Assembly (NCBI RefSeq): GCF_019670125.1
Contig: NZ_AP023033.1
Location: 2,221,001 to 2,285,000, forward strand
DNA from: Agarivorans aestuarii
GTDB taxonomy: Bacteria; Pseudomonadota; Gammaproteobacteria; Enterobacterales; Celerinatantimonadaceae
Direction: 5' to 3'
Length of the DNA: 64,000 nucleotides
Shown here: positions 1 through 9,602 of the stretch, in pieces
How the letters are laid out: each line of letters begins with the position of its first letter
How positions within the stretch are numbered: the stretch's first letter is position 1
Notes under the pieces: generated by a model
What the model was told of the DNA's origin: nothing
Database searches by the model: none
Seen by the model: the letters and a program-made list of their open reading frames with translations, nothing else
Translations under genes and position numbers: made by a program

Positions 1-1393
1 TCCAACCCAATAATAGATTGATACCTTCATTGGTAAACTGTTCTTCTAACAACTTACTCACCTCTAGGTCTTCTCGGATTAATAAGTGGTCGGCCATTTC
101 TATTTGGGTCACTTCGGCACCTAATCGAGCAAAACTTTGGGTTAATTCACAACCAATTGGACCACCACCTAACACGAGCAGCTTTTCTGGGAGTTGTTTT
201 AGCTGCCAAAGCGTATCAGAGGTTAAATATTCGACCTCTTGTAAACCGGGGATGCCGGGTACAAGTGGCCGAGCACCAGTAGCAACTACAATGTTTTGGG
301 TAGTCACTGATTTACCGTCTATTTCGACTTCCCAAGGGCTAATGATTTTTGCGGTGCCTTGAACGCAGTTAACCCCTAATTTGGTATAGCGCTCTACCGA
401 GTCATGTGGTTCAACTTGTTGAATAACATCGTGTACTCGTTGCATTACCTTGGCAAAATTTGCTTGTGCATCGACTTTCTCATAACCAAATTTTTCTGCA
501 TTACTCGCTTCATAGGCAAACTTTGCGCTGCGTATTAACGCTTTAGAGGGGACACATCCAGTATTTAAACAGTCGCCGCCCATTAGGTGCTTTTCAACTA
601 AGGTGACTTTTGCTTTAACAGCCGCAGCGATGTATGAACTCACTAAGCCACCAGCACCCGCTCCAATAACTAACATGTTGTTATCAAATGAACTTGGCTT
701 TTGGTAGGGGGCGTAGACTTTGCGTTGCTTAATGCCATTTAAGATTGCCTTGCTAATGTAAGGAAGAATACCCAATAGGGTGAAGGCAATAAGAAGAGAC
801 GGTGACAATATTCCCGATAAGCTATCTAACTTTGCTAACTCGGTGCCTGCGTTCACATACACTACGGTTGCGGGGAACATGCCTATTTGGCTTACCCAAT
901 AAAAGGTTTTAAGAGGCAGTTTGGTTAATGCCATTACAAGGTTGATTAAAAAGAATGGAAAGACTGGTATTAGCCTTAAACTTAAAAGATAAAAAGCACC
1001 TTCTTTTTCTATACCTTTGTTAATGCTCTTTAGTTTGTCGGCATAGCGCTGTTCTAAGCTGTCTCTAACTAAGTAGCGAGCTACTATAAACGCTAAACTC
1101 GCGCCGATAGTACTGGCAAAAGAAACCATTATTACGCCGTTCACTACACCAAATAATGCGCCGGCCAGCAAAGTAAGAAGGGCGGCGCCTGGTATCGAAA
1201 ATGCGGTTACAAAAACATACAAAAAGAAATAAGCAACAATAGACACCAAGAAGTGATTTTCTACAGTGCTTTGTAAATCAGCTTGGCTTTGTTTAATGGT
1301 TTCGAAGTTAAGCCATTGGCCTAAGTCGAACCACAGGATAAGACCGACAATAACAGCGAGCACTGCTACAACAATCAGTTTATTTGGTTTCAT
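1..1393 (-). CDS. VTT-domain membrane protein fused to FAD-dependent disulfide oxidoreductase (3' end outside window)
   Basis: The reading frame is open from an ATG at 1393 to the left window edge (464 codons) and its stop lies outside. Residues 1 to about 230 are strongly hydrophobic with several membrane spans and resemble the VTT/DedA (TVP38/TMEM64) family. From residue 240 a dinucleotide-binding start (MLVIGAGAGG) opens a mercuric reductase/dihydrolipoamide dehydrogenase-like domain. The redox-active pair is seen as CLNTGC (C275, C280) followed by VPSK. A second nucleotide-binding motif (LGGGPIGCE) appears further on. The family reaction is NAD(P)H-dependent transfer of electrons through FAD to a disulfide or similar acceptor; the substrate here is unknown. 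The fusion would anchor the enzyme to the inner membrane. It lies 52 bp downstream of mobB on the same strand. The domain assignment is firm, the physiological role is not. Confidence 0.88.
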   Translation of the reverse strand, partial: MKPNKLIVVAVLAVIVGLILWFDLGQWLNFETIKQSQADLQSTVENHFLVSIVAYFFLYVFVTAFSIPGAALLTLLAGALFGVVNGVIMVSFASTIGASLAFIVARYLVRDSLEQRYADKLKSINKGIEKEGAFYLLSLRLIPVFPFFLINLVMALTKLPLKTFYWVSQIGMFPATVVYVNAGTELAKLDSLSGILSPSLLIAFTLLGILPYISKAILNGIKQRKVYAPYQKPSSFDNNMLVIGAGAGGLVSSYIAAAVKAKVTLVEKHLMGGDCLNTGCVPSKALIRSAKFAYEASNAEKFGYEKVDAQANFAKVMQRVHDVIQQVEPHDSVERYTKLGVNCVQGTAKIISPWEVEIDGKSVTTQNIVVATGARPLVPGIPGLQEVEYLTSDTLWQLKQLPEKLLVLGGGPIGCELTQSFARLGAEVTQIEMADHLLIREDLEVSKLLEEQFTNEGINLLLGW

Positions 1394-1445
1394 ATTTTGT
1401 TCTCTAAACAGTAGTGACAGTTTATAGACCGATAAGCTTATGATT

Positions 1446-1970
1446 CTATTTCACAATTTTTACGTTGTTAGTATAGGCTAATATGAAATCACTGATTAGC
1501 TTAGGCTTATTTAAATCTAACAAAGGTAAGTCTGTATTAAGCTTATCAGGGCTAGCCACAGCGATGACGTGCTTGTCATTTGGGAACAGCAAAGGCTTAC
1601 CAAGATCGCTTCGATGAATTTCTATTTTTGCCACTTCGCTATGTCGATAGCCTTCAACGACCACTAAATCGCATAGTTGCCAGTTTATCCAAGACAACTG
1701 TTCGTTTAAGTCGTCATGTTGCTGCTGAAGACTAAAGTGGTAACGTTTATGAGGGCATGAAAGTATCACCTGTTCTGCGCCAGCCTCTGCAAACTTATGG
1801 CTGTCTTTACCCGGTTTATCCAGCTCTATTGCGTGATGGCTATGTTTTATAACCGCAACACTTAAACCCCGTGCCTTTAGCAAAGGAATAAGTTGGCTTA
1901 GTAAGGTGGTTTTTCCGCTGCCGCTATAGCCAGCCAAGGCGATGATTGGTTTTGGCCAGTTTCTAGTCAT
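1446..1970 (-). CDS. mobB: Molybdopterin-guanine dinucleotide biosynthesis adaptor MobB
   Basis: This 174-residue protein has a P-loop at residues 14-22 (GYSGSGKTT), the hallmark of the small GTP-binding MobB family. Later it has a VVVEGYRHSEVAKIEIHR stretch typical of the family. MobB assists MobA in attaching GMP to molybdopterin to make the bis-MGD cofactor of oxidoreductases such as nitrate and DMSO reductases; it acts in the cytoplasm and is not strictly essential in Escherichia coli. The ATG start is preceded by GGAGAT three bases upstream, which supports the start. It is divergent from tamA and sits just upstream of the VTT-oxidoreductase fusion. No mobA is visible in the window. Confidence 0.93.
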   Translation of the reverse strand: MTRNWPKPIIALAGYSGSGKTTLLSQLIPLLKARGLSVAVIKHSHHAIELDKPGKDSHKFAEAGAEQVILSCPHKRYHFSLQQQHDDLNEQLSWINWQLCDLVVVEGYRHSEVAKIEIHRSDLGKPLLFPNDKHVIAVASPDKLNTDLPLLDLNKPKLISDFILAYTNNVKIVK

Positions 1971-2083
1971 TTTATCTCCAAGTTAGTTATTTTTTACCAA
2001 TTTAACAAAGCCTAAGCAGATAAGTGGTTTTAAACTTACAAAAAAACATTAAACTGAGCGCTTAAAGGATTTTCTAAGGATTT

Positions 2084-3784
2084 GTGCATTTGTTTTTTCG
2101 CTTGTGGCCGATGTTGCTTGTTTTGTTTACCACTTCGGTAGCAGCGATAGATTTTGATTACCAAGGCATTTCTGGTGAGTCAAAAGATAATGTAAAGGTC
2201 TACCTAGAAGCGCAAACCTTTCCTGATAACAGCAGTGCCCGCCGTATAATCAGCGCCAGTAGTGAACAAACCAAACGCGCGCTGCGTGCCCTAGGCTATT
2301 ACCAAAGTGAAATTACCATAACAGAAACCGCTGAGAAAAAGTTCCTGGTAGATGTAGAGCTAGGTGAGCGGCTGCGGGTAAACAAGTTTGAACTGGATTT
2401 TGTTGGCGCAGCAACTAAAGACAGTCGTTATACTGGCGCTATAGCTCGCAGTGGCTTAGCAGAAGGACAAGTTTTTACCCATGCCGCCTACGACGGCCTT
2501 AAATCAGAATTCGACCGCTTAGCTTCTCGTTATGGCTACTTCGATGCGGTTTACCATAAAGCAGAAGTTCAGATCAGTATTGTAAATAATACCGCCGACA
2601 TCTATTTGAGTTATGACTCTGGTGAGCGTTATCGTTTTGGCGACATCGTGTTTACAAATCCAGAATTACCCAGAACCATGTTTGCTAATTTGGCTGAGTT
2701 TAATAAGCAAGATCGTTACGATTCACAAAAGGTAGGCGAGTTTAACCAACGACTGGGTGAAACGGACTACTTCCAAGTGATTTCTGTACGACCGGATATT
2801 GGTAACCGACATGACGGTGAAATTGATTTACTGGTTGGTTTGCAATTAAAGCCGCGTGATACCTTTGAGGTGGGTGGCGGTATCACTACCGATATTGGCC
2901 CTAGAGTTAGGTTAAAATGGACCCGACCGTGGGTGAACGAAAACGGCCATAGTATTACTTTTGAGATTGAAGCCGCAGAGCCAAAGCAAAGCGCTCAGTT
3001 TGTTTACCGGATCCCCATAGATAATCCAGTAGACGATTACGTGGATATTCAAACCGGTTATATTCGAGAAAAAACCAATGACACTGAAAGTGAAAAGACT
3101 ATTTTGTCTACCACTCGTCAATGGCGTTTAGATAACGAATGGAAGCCTTCTTTGTTTTTAAAGTGGCAACACGAAGAATACCGCCAGGCTGATCAGTATT
3201 CGGTATCTGATTTGGTGTTACCCGGTGCTAACTTCGCTCGTTTGCGTACTCGTGGTGGTCTAGACCCATACTGGGGAGATAACTTACAAGCTAGCTTAGA
3301 AGTGGGTCATCCTTATTGGGGTTCAGATGTAGAAATGTTGCGCTTAGCGGGTTTGGGTAAATGGTTACGTTCTTATCAAAATCATCGCATTTTACTTAGG
3401 GCCGATCTTGGTGGCATTCTAGTTGATGATATTACCGACGTACCTGCATCTATGCGTTTCTTTGCCGGTGGTGACCAAAGTATTCGTGGATATGATTATA
3501 AAACCATTGGCCCAAAAAACGACGACGGCCAATTGATTGGTGGTAAATATCTCACTGTGGGCAGTGTCGAGTATAACTATCAATTTGCTGAAAAGTGGCG
3601 CTGGGCTACCTTCGTAGATGCCGGTACCGCAACTAATGATTTTTCTGAGCCTGTTTCTGTTGGTGTTGGTATGGGTATTCGTTGGCTAACGCTAATTGGT
3701 CCATTACGTTTAGATGTTGCGAAGGGCTTGCAAAATGAGTCTGATCCGTGGCGTATTCACTTTTCTCTAGGGCCTGATTTATGA
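2084..3784 (+). CDS. tamA: Translocation and assembly module outer membrane protein TamA
   Basis: A 566-residue Omp85-family protein. It starts with GTG at 2084 after an AAGGA at 2076-2080. Residues 1-21 form a signal peptide ending in a small-residue Ala-Ala site before IDFDYQG. POTRA-like repeats fill the first 260 residues and the C-terminal half is a 16-strand-type beta barrel, with the Omp85 signature FFAGGDQSIRGYDYKTIGP near residue 460. TamA sits in the outer membrane and with TamB helps insert some outer membrane proteins and move phospholipids between membranes. Its stop overlaps the tamB start by four bases (ATGA), so the two are translationally coupled. Confidence 0.95.
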   Translation: MHLFFRLWPMLLVLFTTSVAAIDFDYQGISGESKDNVKVYLEAQTFPDNSSARRIISASSEQTKRALRALGYYQSEITITETAEKKFLVDVELGERLRVNKFELDFVGAATKDSRYTGAIARSGLAEGQVFTHAAYDGLKSEFDRLASRYGYFDAVYHKAEVQISIVNNTADIYLSYDSGERYRFGDIVFTNPELPRTMFANLAEFNKQDRYDSQKVGEFNQRLGETDYFQVISVRPDIGNRHDGEIDLLVGLQLKPRDTFEVGGGITTDIGPRVRLKWTRPWVNENGHSITFEIEAAEPKQSAQFVYRIPIDNPVDDYVDIQTGYIREKTNDTESEKTILSTTRQWRLDNEWKPSLFLKWQHEEYRQADQYSVSDLVLPGANFARLRTRGGLDPYWGDNLQASLEVGHPYWGSDVEMLRLAGLGKWLRSYQNHRILLRADLGGILVDDITDVPASMRFFAGGDQSIRGYDYKTIGPKNDDGQLIGGKYLTVGSVEYNYQFAEKWRWATFVDAGTATNDFSEPVSVGVGMGIRWLTLIGPLRLDVAKGLQNESDPWRIHFSLGPDL

Positions 3785-6700
3785 TTTTTCGGGCTGTTAA
3801 ATACACGCTAATTTCTTTAAGCGCTTTACTATTTTGTTTGATACTTGCGTTCTCGTATACGCCAAGTACCCAATGGATATTAACTAAGGTTAGTGATTTA
3901 GTTGATGGTCTAAGCATCATTGAGCCCGATGGTAATCTGTATAAGGGCATAAAGGCGCAACAGCTGAGCTGGCAGCAAGCTGGCTTGTTGGTTGAGTTAA
4001 ATGATTTAGAGCTTGCTTTAAACTGGGTGTGTATTAGTCAAACGAAACTCTGTGTCGAAAAACTGGTCAGCTCAACGCTTACTGTTGAGGTAGATACTCA
4101 AGCTATGGCCCAAGCCTCAACAAGCGAGCCAGAACCTCTTGAGCAAGAAGAAGACACCGGCCCTTGGCAGCCTCCATTTCCATTTGTGGTTAATCTACTC
4201 AATGTGAGTAACGCTTCTATCATCATTGATGGGATAGATATTTCATGGAAAGAAGTAGTTATTCAAGCCCATTGGGCAGAAGACAATATTCGAGTAGAGC
4301 AGTTGCATTTAAACAACTGGCAAGTTGCGCTACCAGCAGGTAGTGAGCAAGAAGAGCAAGCCAAGACAAGCAGCGAAGAATCCAAGCCACTATTACCACT
4401 GCTCATCGAAGTACCACAGATCACCATGCCATATCGGGTAGATATTGGCGATCTTCAATTAAGTGAAGGTAAGTTAAAGCTTGATACTCAAGAGCTAGAA
4501 TTTCCTGTAGCTAAATTAAATGGGGTCTTGGGTTTTGTAGAACTAGAGTTAGCGAATCTATACGTAGAAAGCCCATGGGGAAATCTGCAACTTAGTGGTA
4601 AGCAGGCATTTCAAAACCGGTATGCGTCTCTGCTAGAAGGTGCTTGGGATATGCCGCTGGCTGACCAACAATTGCGCACTAACTTTCGTTTAAACGGCGA
4701 TGGCGACGAGCTAAATGCCGAAATTACCACATCCGGATTGATTGAAAGCCAATTAGATAGCCAAATTGCTTGGCTACAAACAAACCTGCCTTTTGAATTA
4801 AGATCTGACCTAAACAAAGCATTTACCTTGGTTGATGAACAGCTCACGTTGACCAGTCTAAGTCTTAACACCAGTGGTGACCTAACTGGTTATCAATTAC
4901 AACTGCAAAGTGACTTAGCCGGTGTTCAAGATCTTTGGTTAAACGCACAACTACAAGGTGACTTGAACGAGCTACAAGCATTTGACATTCAAGGTGAATT
5001 ACTTGAAAAACTAGTCATAGATGAAAGCAGCGAAGATCAATTGCTCGATCAGAATAAGCTAAATGGTACTGAATTTGATGAGTCAACTCGTAACGTGGTT
5101 GGCGGATTTCAATTTAGCGGCGTTGCTGCTTGGGCGCCTACCTTAAGTGCCCAACTGCTTGCAAATATAGATAATTTGCAGCTTAGTCATTGGCTAGATC
5201 TCGGCGAAGATATGGCCCTGCCGGACTTAGATGGCAAACTTGTTGCTAGCATCGAAGACCAAGTGTGGTCGCTAGAAAACGCGGATATTACAGGTGAGTG
5301 GTTAAAGCTTCCTTTAAGTATTCAGGCATCAGCAAGTGGAGACTTAGCAAAACAAACTAATCAAGTTGATGCATTAATCGCTCTAGCAAATACTCAAATT
5401 GATAGCAGTGTGCAGTTAAACGAACAAACCATTTCAGTAAATGCCAATTTAACAGCAACTCAATTAGCAGAGTTACCTTGGTTAGAAAGTGGGGCAGTAA
5501 CAGCGCAAGTTAAAGTAACTGGCGAGCTCAACCAGCCCGCGGTCAATTGGCAAATTAAAGCCGAGCAGATTGCAAACAAGCAAATAGCACTTGATGAGGT
5601 AACCAGTAAAGGAAACCTGAGCTTAGACGAAAGCTTTTCTGGTCAGCTTGATCTTGCTCTAGCTAATCTTAAAGTCGCTGGTGAAACTATAAACGAAGCA
5701 ACGCTTAAGTATGTGAGTAAGAATCAAAATCAATCGCTGAATCTAGCGGTTGAACAGTCTACTCGTAATCTACATTTGGATTTAACCGGTGGAGGCACCT
5801 TTTCTTCTTGGCAAGGTCAGTTATTAAAGGCTGATTTAACTGCAGAATTGGGCACTTGGTACTTATCAAATCCTATCGATCTTGCTTATCAAGATTCGGT
5901 AGCAAGTGTTGGGGAGCACTGCTGGTCTCGCGATGACAGTGAGTTGTGTTTGTTGTCGCCATTTTCTACTAATGGCAATAGTAAGCTGGACTTGCGGGTA
6001 AAAGACTTTGATTTTCTGGTATTAAATCACCTTCTGCCAGAAGGAACCGAGTTGCAGGGGCAAGCATCTGCAGAAGTTAACGCGAAGTTTAGTCAATGGG
6101 TTCCAGAAACAGCAAAAATAAACTTACATCTAAATCCGGGTTCAGTTATACAAAAAACCGAACTCAATGAAGTAACCTTAACTTATCAAGTATTAACCCT
6201 AGACGCTGATCTAGAAGGCGAGACATTGCAGTGGCAAGCCTTATTTGAGTCAGAAGAGTTAGGTGCCTTACGCTCATCGGGAGTAACTTCGATTGATAAA
6301 GAAGGACAAATAGACGGCAAGTTAGATATCGACAATATTCGTCTCTCACCTTTGCTTCCATTTGTAACGGTTCTCGATAACCTTGAAGGTCGAATAGACG
6401 GTGAAGTTGTGGTTAAAGGGCAGGTAATTTCACCTAAGTTAGATGGAGAAATTAATCTAATAGAAGGATATGTATCTGGTCCCGATGTCCCCTTGAGTAT
6501 TGAACAACTAGAAACGCAAATCTTGCTAGACAACCAGCAAGCCAATATCGCTGGTAAATTTAATAGTGAGGGAAGAACAGCTCAATGGCAGGGCGAATTT
6601 GCGTGGCCCAATAATAACTTAGAGGGCGAGTTAGATATTAATGCCAAGTTACTTCCAATTATTGTTGATCCTTACGCTACCTTAGCTGTTTCGCCAGATA

Positions 6701-7569
6701 TTAAAATTAAGTTAATCGACGACCTTATCGACATTGGCGGCACGGTCGCAGTCGAAGAGGGCGCGATTAAAGTTAAATCTTTGCCAGAGTCAGCAGTCTC
6801 AGAATCTTCGGATGCGATTGTAATTGAAGAGCAAAGCGAAGCTGTTGCTTCTCAACGTACAAAAATAGATATAACAGTGACCTTAGCCGAGGAGATTACC
6901 CTAGAGGCCTTAGGCTTGAATACTAACTTAAAAGGTCATTTAAACTTAAAACAACAACCTAGCGAGCCCTTGCTAGCAGATGGACGCATTGAGTTAGTCG
7001 ATGGCCGCTTTAGAGCTTACGGGCAAAACCTACTTATTGAGAAAGGTTGGATCATGTTTACTGGTCCTTTAGAGCAACCTTATCTTGATATTCAAGCTGT
7101 ACGTAATCCAGATACGATTTCAGACGATGTCACCGTTGGGGTGCAAGTTGTTGGTTTAGCCGATGCGCCGCAGGTTAGTTTGTTTTCCGAGCCATCAATG
7201 TCGCAAAATGAAATGTTATCTTACCTACTACGGGGGCGGGCATTAAGTGATAGCGAGCAAGATGACAATGCCTTGTCTTCAATGTTACTTAGTGCCGGTC
7301 TCGGCAGAGCAGAAGGGCTAGTGGGTAATGTAGGTAATACACTCGGCTTAAATGATTTGTCACTAAGTACTGCTGGTTCTGGCAGCTCCACTCAAGTAGA
7401 AGTGAGTGCCTATGTATTACCTGGGGTTCAAGTAAGATATGGCATGGGAGTTTTTGACCCGGTTAATGAACTCACCATTAAATATGAGATCTTGCCCAAA
7501 TTGTTTATTGAGGCATTCTCTGGCTTAAATAGCGCACTAGATGTTTATTACGAGTTTTACCTAGAATAA
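3781..7569 (+). CDS. tamB: Translocation and assembly module inner membrane protein TamB (DUF490)
   Basis: A 1262-residue protein of the AsmA-like/TamB family, normal length for the family. One N-terminal membrane anchor (about residues 9-25) is followed by a very long periplasmic part rich in alternating beta strands, which in this family forms a hydrophobic groove bridging the two membranes. The conserved DUF490 region is at the C terminus and ends in an aromatic residue pattern (YYEFYLE) like an outer membrane protein signal. A short acidic linker near residues 116-130 (EPLEQEEDTG) separates the anchor from the repeats. It partners TamA, encoded directly upstream with a 4-bp overlap. Proposed roles are phospholipid transport and assembly of barrel proteins. 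Confidence 0.95.
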   Translation: MIFRAVKYTLISLSALLFCLILAFSYTPSTQWILTKVSDLVDGLSIIEPDGNLYKGIKAQQLSWQQAGLLVELNDLELALNWVCISQTKLCVEKLVSSTLTVEVDTQAMAQASTSEPEPLEQEEDTGPWQPPFPFVVNLLNVSNASIIIDGIDISWKEVVIQAHWAEDNIRVEQLHLNNWQVALPAGSEQEEQAKTSSEESKPLLPLLIEVPQITMPYRVDIGDLQLSEGKLKLDTQELEFPVAKLNGVLGFVELELANLYVESPWGNLQLSGKQAFQNRYASLLEGAWDMPLADQQLRTNFRLNGDGDELNAEITTSGLIESQLDSQIAWLQTNLPFELRSDLNKAFTLVDEQLTLTSLSLNTSGDLTGYQLQLQSDLAGVQDLWLNAQLQGDLNELQAFDIQGELLEKLVIDESSEDQLLDQNKLNGTEFDESTRNVVGGFQFSGVAAWAPTLSAQLLANIDNLQLSHWLDLGEDMALPDLDGKLVASIEDQVWSLENADITGEWLKLPLSIQASASGDLAKQTNQVDALIALANTQIDSSVQLNEQTISVNANLTATQLAELPWLESGAVTAQVKVTGELNQPAVNWQIKAEQIANKQIALDEVTSKGNLSLDESFSGQLDLALANLKVAGETINEATLKYVSKNQNQSLNLAVEQSTRNLHLDLTGGGTFSSWQGQLLKADLTAELGTWYLSNPIDLAYQDSVASVGEHCWSRDDSELCLLSPFSTNGNSKLDLRVKDFDFLVLNHLLPEGTELQGQASAEVNAKFSQWVPETAKINLHLNPGSVIQKTELNEVTLTYQVLTLDADLEGETLQWQALFESEELGALRSSGVTSIDKEGQIDGKLDIDNIRLSPLLPFVTVLDNLEGRIDGEVVVKGQVISPKLDGEINLIEGYVSGPDVPLSIEQLETQILLDNQQANIAGKFNSEGRTAQWQGEFAWPNNNLEGELDINAKLLPIIVDPYATLAVSPDIKIKLIDDLIDIGGTVAVEEGAIKVKSLPESAVSESSDAIVIEEQSEAVASQRTKIDITVTLAEEITLEALGLNTNLKGHLNLKQQPSEPLLADGRIELVDGRFRAYGQNLLIEKGWIMFTGPLEQPYLDIQAVRNPDTISDDVTVGVQVVGLADAPQVSLFSEPSMSQNEMLSYLLRGRALSDSEQDDNALSSMLLSAGLGRAEGLVGNVGNTLGLNDLSLSTAGSGSSTQVEVSAYVLPGVQVRYGMGVFDPVNELTIKYEILPKLFIEAFSGLNSALDVYYEFYLE

Positions 7570-7608
7570 ACCAGGTGTTTGGTTTGCAATGTATAGATAA
7601 GGATCATT

Positions 7609-7941
7609 ATGAATAAACAAATCATAGCAAGAGCTATAGTTGTTGCTGTCATCGTTGGTTCGATCTTAAACCTAATAAACCAATGGGATATTGTTAACGG
7701 TGCGAGCCCTAAGTGGGGCGCGATATTATTCACCTACTGTGTTCCGTTTTTAGTATCTTATTTTAGTGGTGCGATGGCTAACGGCAATAAGTCAGCTAGC
7801 AATAGCAATGATGAGTTAATCGAACGGCTTAACCAAGAGGTACTAAGTCTAGAATCAACATTAGAACCACTCGCTCCATTACCTTCAAGCACTAAACAAA
7901 GCCTGCTTAGCATTAAATCGCTGTTAAAAACTAACGCTTAA
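7609..7941 (+). CDS. NrtS-like small membrane protein
   Basis: A 110-residue protein with two predicted membrane spans (about residues 7-25 and 37-57), joined by a short loop containing NQWDIVNGASPKW and followed by a Ser/Asn-rich, probably cytoplasmic tail of about 50 residues. The pattern of a first helix ending in ILNLINQ, then a second starting LTY-like and ending VPFLVS, matches the small NrtS family linked to nitrate/nitrite transport in marine cyanobacteria. Recognition is from memory of the family pattern. It lies 39 bp after tamB in the same direction. An AAGGAT sits nine bases before the ATG. There are no nitrogen genes nearby, so transport of nitrate is not supported by context. 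Confidence 0.6.
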   Translation: MNKQIIARAIVVAVIVGSILNLINQWDIVNGASPKWGAILFTYCVPFLVSYFSGAMANGNKSASNSNDELIERLNQEVLSLESTLEPLAPLPSSTKQSLLSIKSLLKTNA

Positions 7942-8159
7942 TTGTCTATAAATAGCCCACTAAGTTTGATTGTTGTTTAACATCTCACTAATTCCACTCG
8001 TTACAAAATTACGTTTTAGTGTTTAGTTATATATGTTGCTTATGAGCTATGTCGCATATGATGGATATCGTAAATAAGGTTAACTATAAAATAATAGCCT
8101 GGGTAAACTTGTTGAACCAAAATTGTTTCCGAAAAATATAAGATGATTTCGGAGATCAA

Positions 8160-9530
8160 ATGAGCACAATTAACCTAACGGTTAAGGAAAAAGTAGCCTA
8201 CGGTTTGGGCGACATGGGATGTAATTTTGTTTGGCAAACGGTGATGCTGTTCTTAGCTTACTATTACACCGACGTATATGGCCTATCCCCGGTACACATG
8301 GGTACCATGTTTTTGTTAGTTCGTTTTATCGATGCGATAACCGACCCAATAATGGGCTCGTTAGTAGACAGAACACGGACTAAGCATGGTCAATTTAGAC
8401 CTTATATTTTATGGATGGCCATTCCGTTTGGTATCGCCTGTATGGTGACATTCTATACTCCCGATTTAGGTTCTACTGGCAAGGTAATTTATGCTTATGC
8501 TTCATACATTCTGCTAACACTAATGTATACCGCCATAAACGTACCTTATTGTGCGATGGCAAATGCCATGACCAATGATCCTAAACAACGTGTGTCCTTG
8601 CAATCTTATCGTTTTGCTTTAAGCACCGCAGGCGGTTTAGTGGTAGCTCTGGTAGCTCTTCCTTTGGTTCAATACATCGGACAAGGTGATGAACAAAAAG
8701 GTTATCTTGGTGCGATGGTTGTGATGGGTATTGGCGCAATGTTGTTGTTCTTTTATTGTTTCGCAAATACCAAAGAGCACCATACTGCTGAGCTGAGCCC
8801 AAGCAAAAAAGGTTCTACCTTTAGTGATGTGAAGTTACTGTGGAAAAACACCCAGTGGCGGGTATTGTTTATCCTAAATATTGTTTTGCTCACTGGTGTT
8901 GTTTTAAAAGCAGCTTCGACCATGTATTACGTAAACACAGTGATGGGGCGCGCCGATCTAGCCACTATGATGATGGTGGCAGGAATGCTGGCTAATATTG
9001 TTGGTGCAATGGCGTCTTCGCCAGTTCTTGGCCGTTTTGACAAGATTAAAACCTATAAAGTGCTGATTGGCATTTCTGGAATACTCTCAGCTGCAATGTT
9101 TTTTATTGATCCTAGCAATGTGATTTTAGTGTTTGTTGTAATGATAGTGCTAAGCGTTGTGCAAATGAGCACTACGCCTTTGTTATGGAGCATGATGAGC
9201 GACGTGGTTGATTATGAACAATCACGCAGCGGTCGTTCGTTAAGTGGCATGGTGTTTTCTACCAACTTGTTTGCAATTAAAGCTGGCATCGCGATTGGTG
9301 GCGCCATGGTGGGGTGGATTTTAGCTGGTGCAGGTTATGTTGGTGGTGCAGAACTCCAATCAACCCAGGCAACTACGTGGATTAACCTATTGTACACCTT
9401 TATCCCAGGTGTGTTCTTCTTCTCTTTGGTATTTGTAATGCATTTCTATCGCTTAGATGCGAATACTTTAGAGCTGGCAAAACAACAAAGTCCAGAGCAA
9501 GCTAACAAGTTAGCTGCCGATGCAGTGTAA
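8160..9530 (+). CDS. GPH-family sugar:cation symporter (MelB-like)
   Basis: A 456-residue transporter with about 12 membrane spans. The N-terminal signature of the glycoside-pentoside-hexuronide family is clear: the start VAYGLGDMGCNFVW, then FIDAITDPIMGSLVDRT with the cation-site aspartates, then KHGQFRPYILW. Members import a sugar or glycoside with sodium or proton. The actual substrate cannot be read from sequence; no catabolic genes flank it, although a MalZ-type glucosidase lies 4 kb away. The 218 bp upstream are non-coding and presumably hold its promoter. GGAG sits five bases before the ATG. A strong bidirectional terminator follows at 9549-9580. Confidence 0.88.
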   Translation: MSTINLTVKEKVAYGLGDMGCNFVWQTVMLFLAYYYTDVYGLSPVHMGTMFLLVRFIDAITDPIMGSLVDRTRTKHGQFRPYILWMAIPFGIACMVTFYTPDLGSTGKVIYAYASYILLTLMYTAINVPYCAMANAMTNDPKQRVSLQSYRFALSTAGGLVVALVALPLVQYIGQGDEQKGYLGAMVVMGIGAMLLFFYCFANTKEHHTAELSPSKKGSTFSDVKLLWKNTQWRVLFILNIVLLTGVVLKAASTMYYVNTVMGRADLATMMMVAGMLANIVGAMASSPVLGRFDKIKTYKVLIGISGILSAAMFFIDPSNVILVFVVMIVLSVVQMSTTPLLWSMMSDVVDYEQSRSGRSLSGMVFSTNLFAIKAGIAIGGAMVGWILAGAGYVGGAELQSTQATTWINLLYTFIPGVFFFSLVFVMHFYRLDANTLELAKQQSPEQANKLAADAV

Positions 9531-9548
9531 GCCAAATAGCATTTAATA

Positions 9549-9580
9549 AAAAAGCCGACATCATCGATGTTGGCTTTTTT
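9549..9580. terminator. Bidirectional intrinsic terminator
   Basis: A perfect-ended hairpin with a 15-bp stem (GCC/GGC core with GACATC pairing GATGTT) and a 3-base loop is flanked by A-runs on the left and T-runs on the right. It lies between the convergent symporter gene and cnoX and can end both transcripts. Confidence 0.9.
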
Positions 9581-9602
9581 GTATTAGGCTTTAGCTTTAC
9601 TG

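Noticed and set aside
18-362. Plus-strand open frame of 114 codons at the left edge
   Set aside because: It is the shadow of the oxidoreductase domain, whose frame runs on the minus strand and shows clear motifs.
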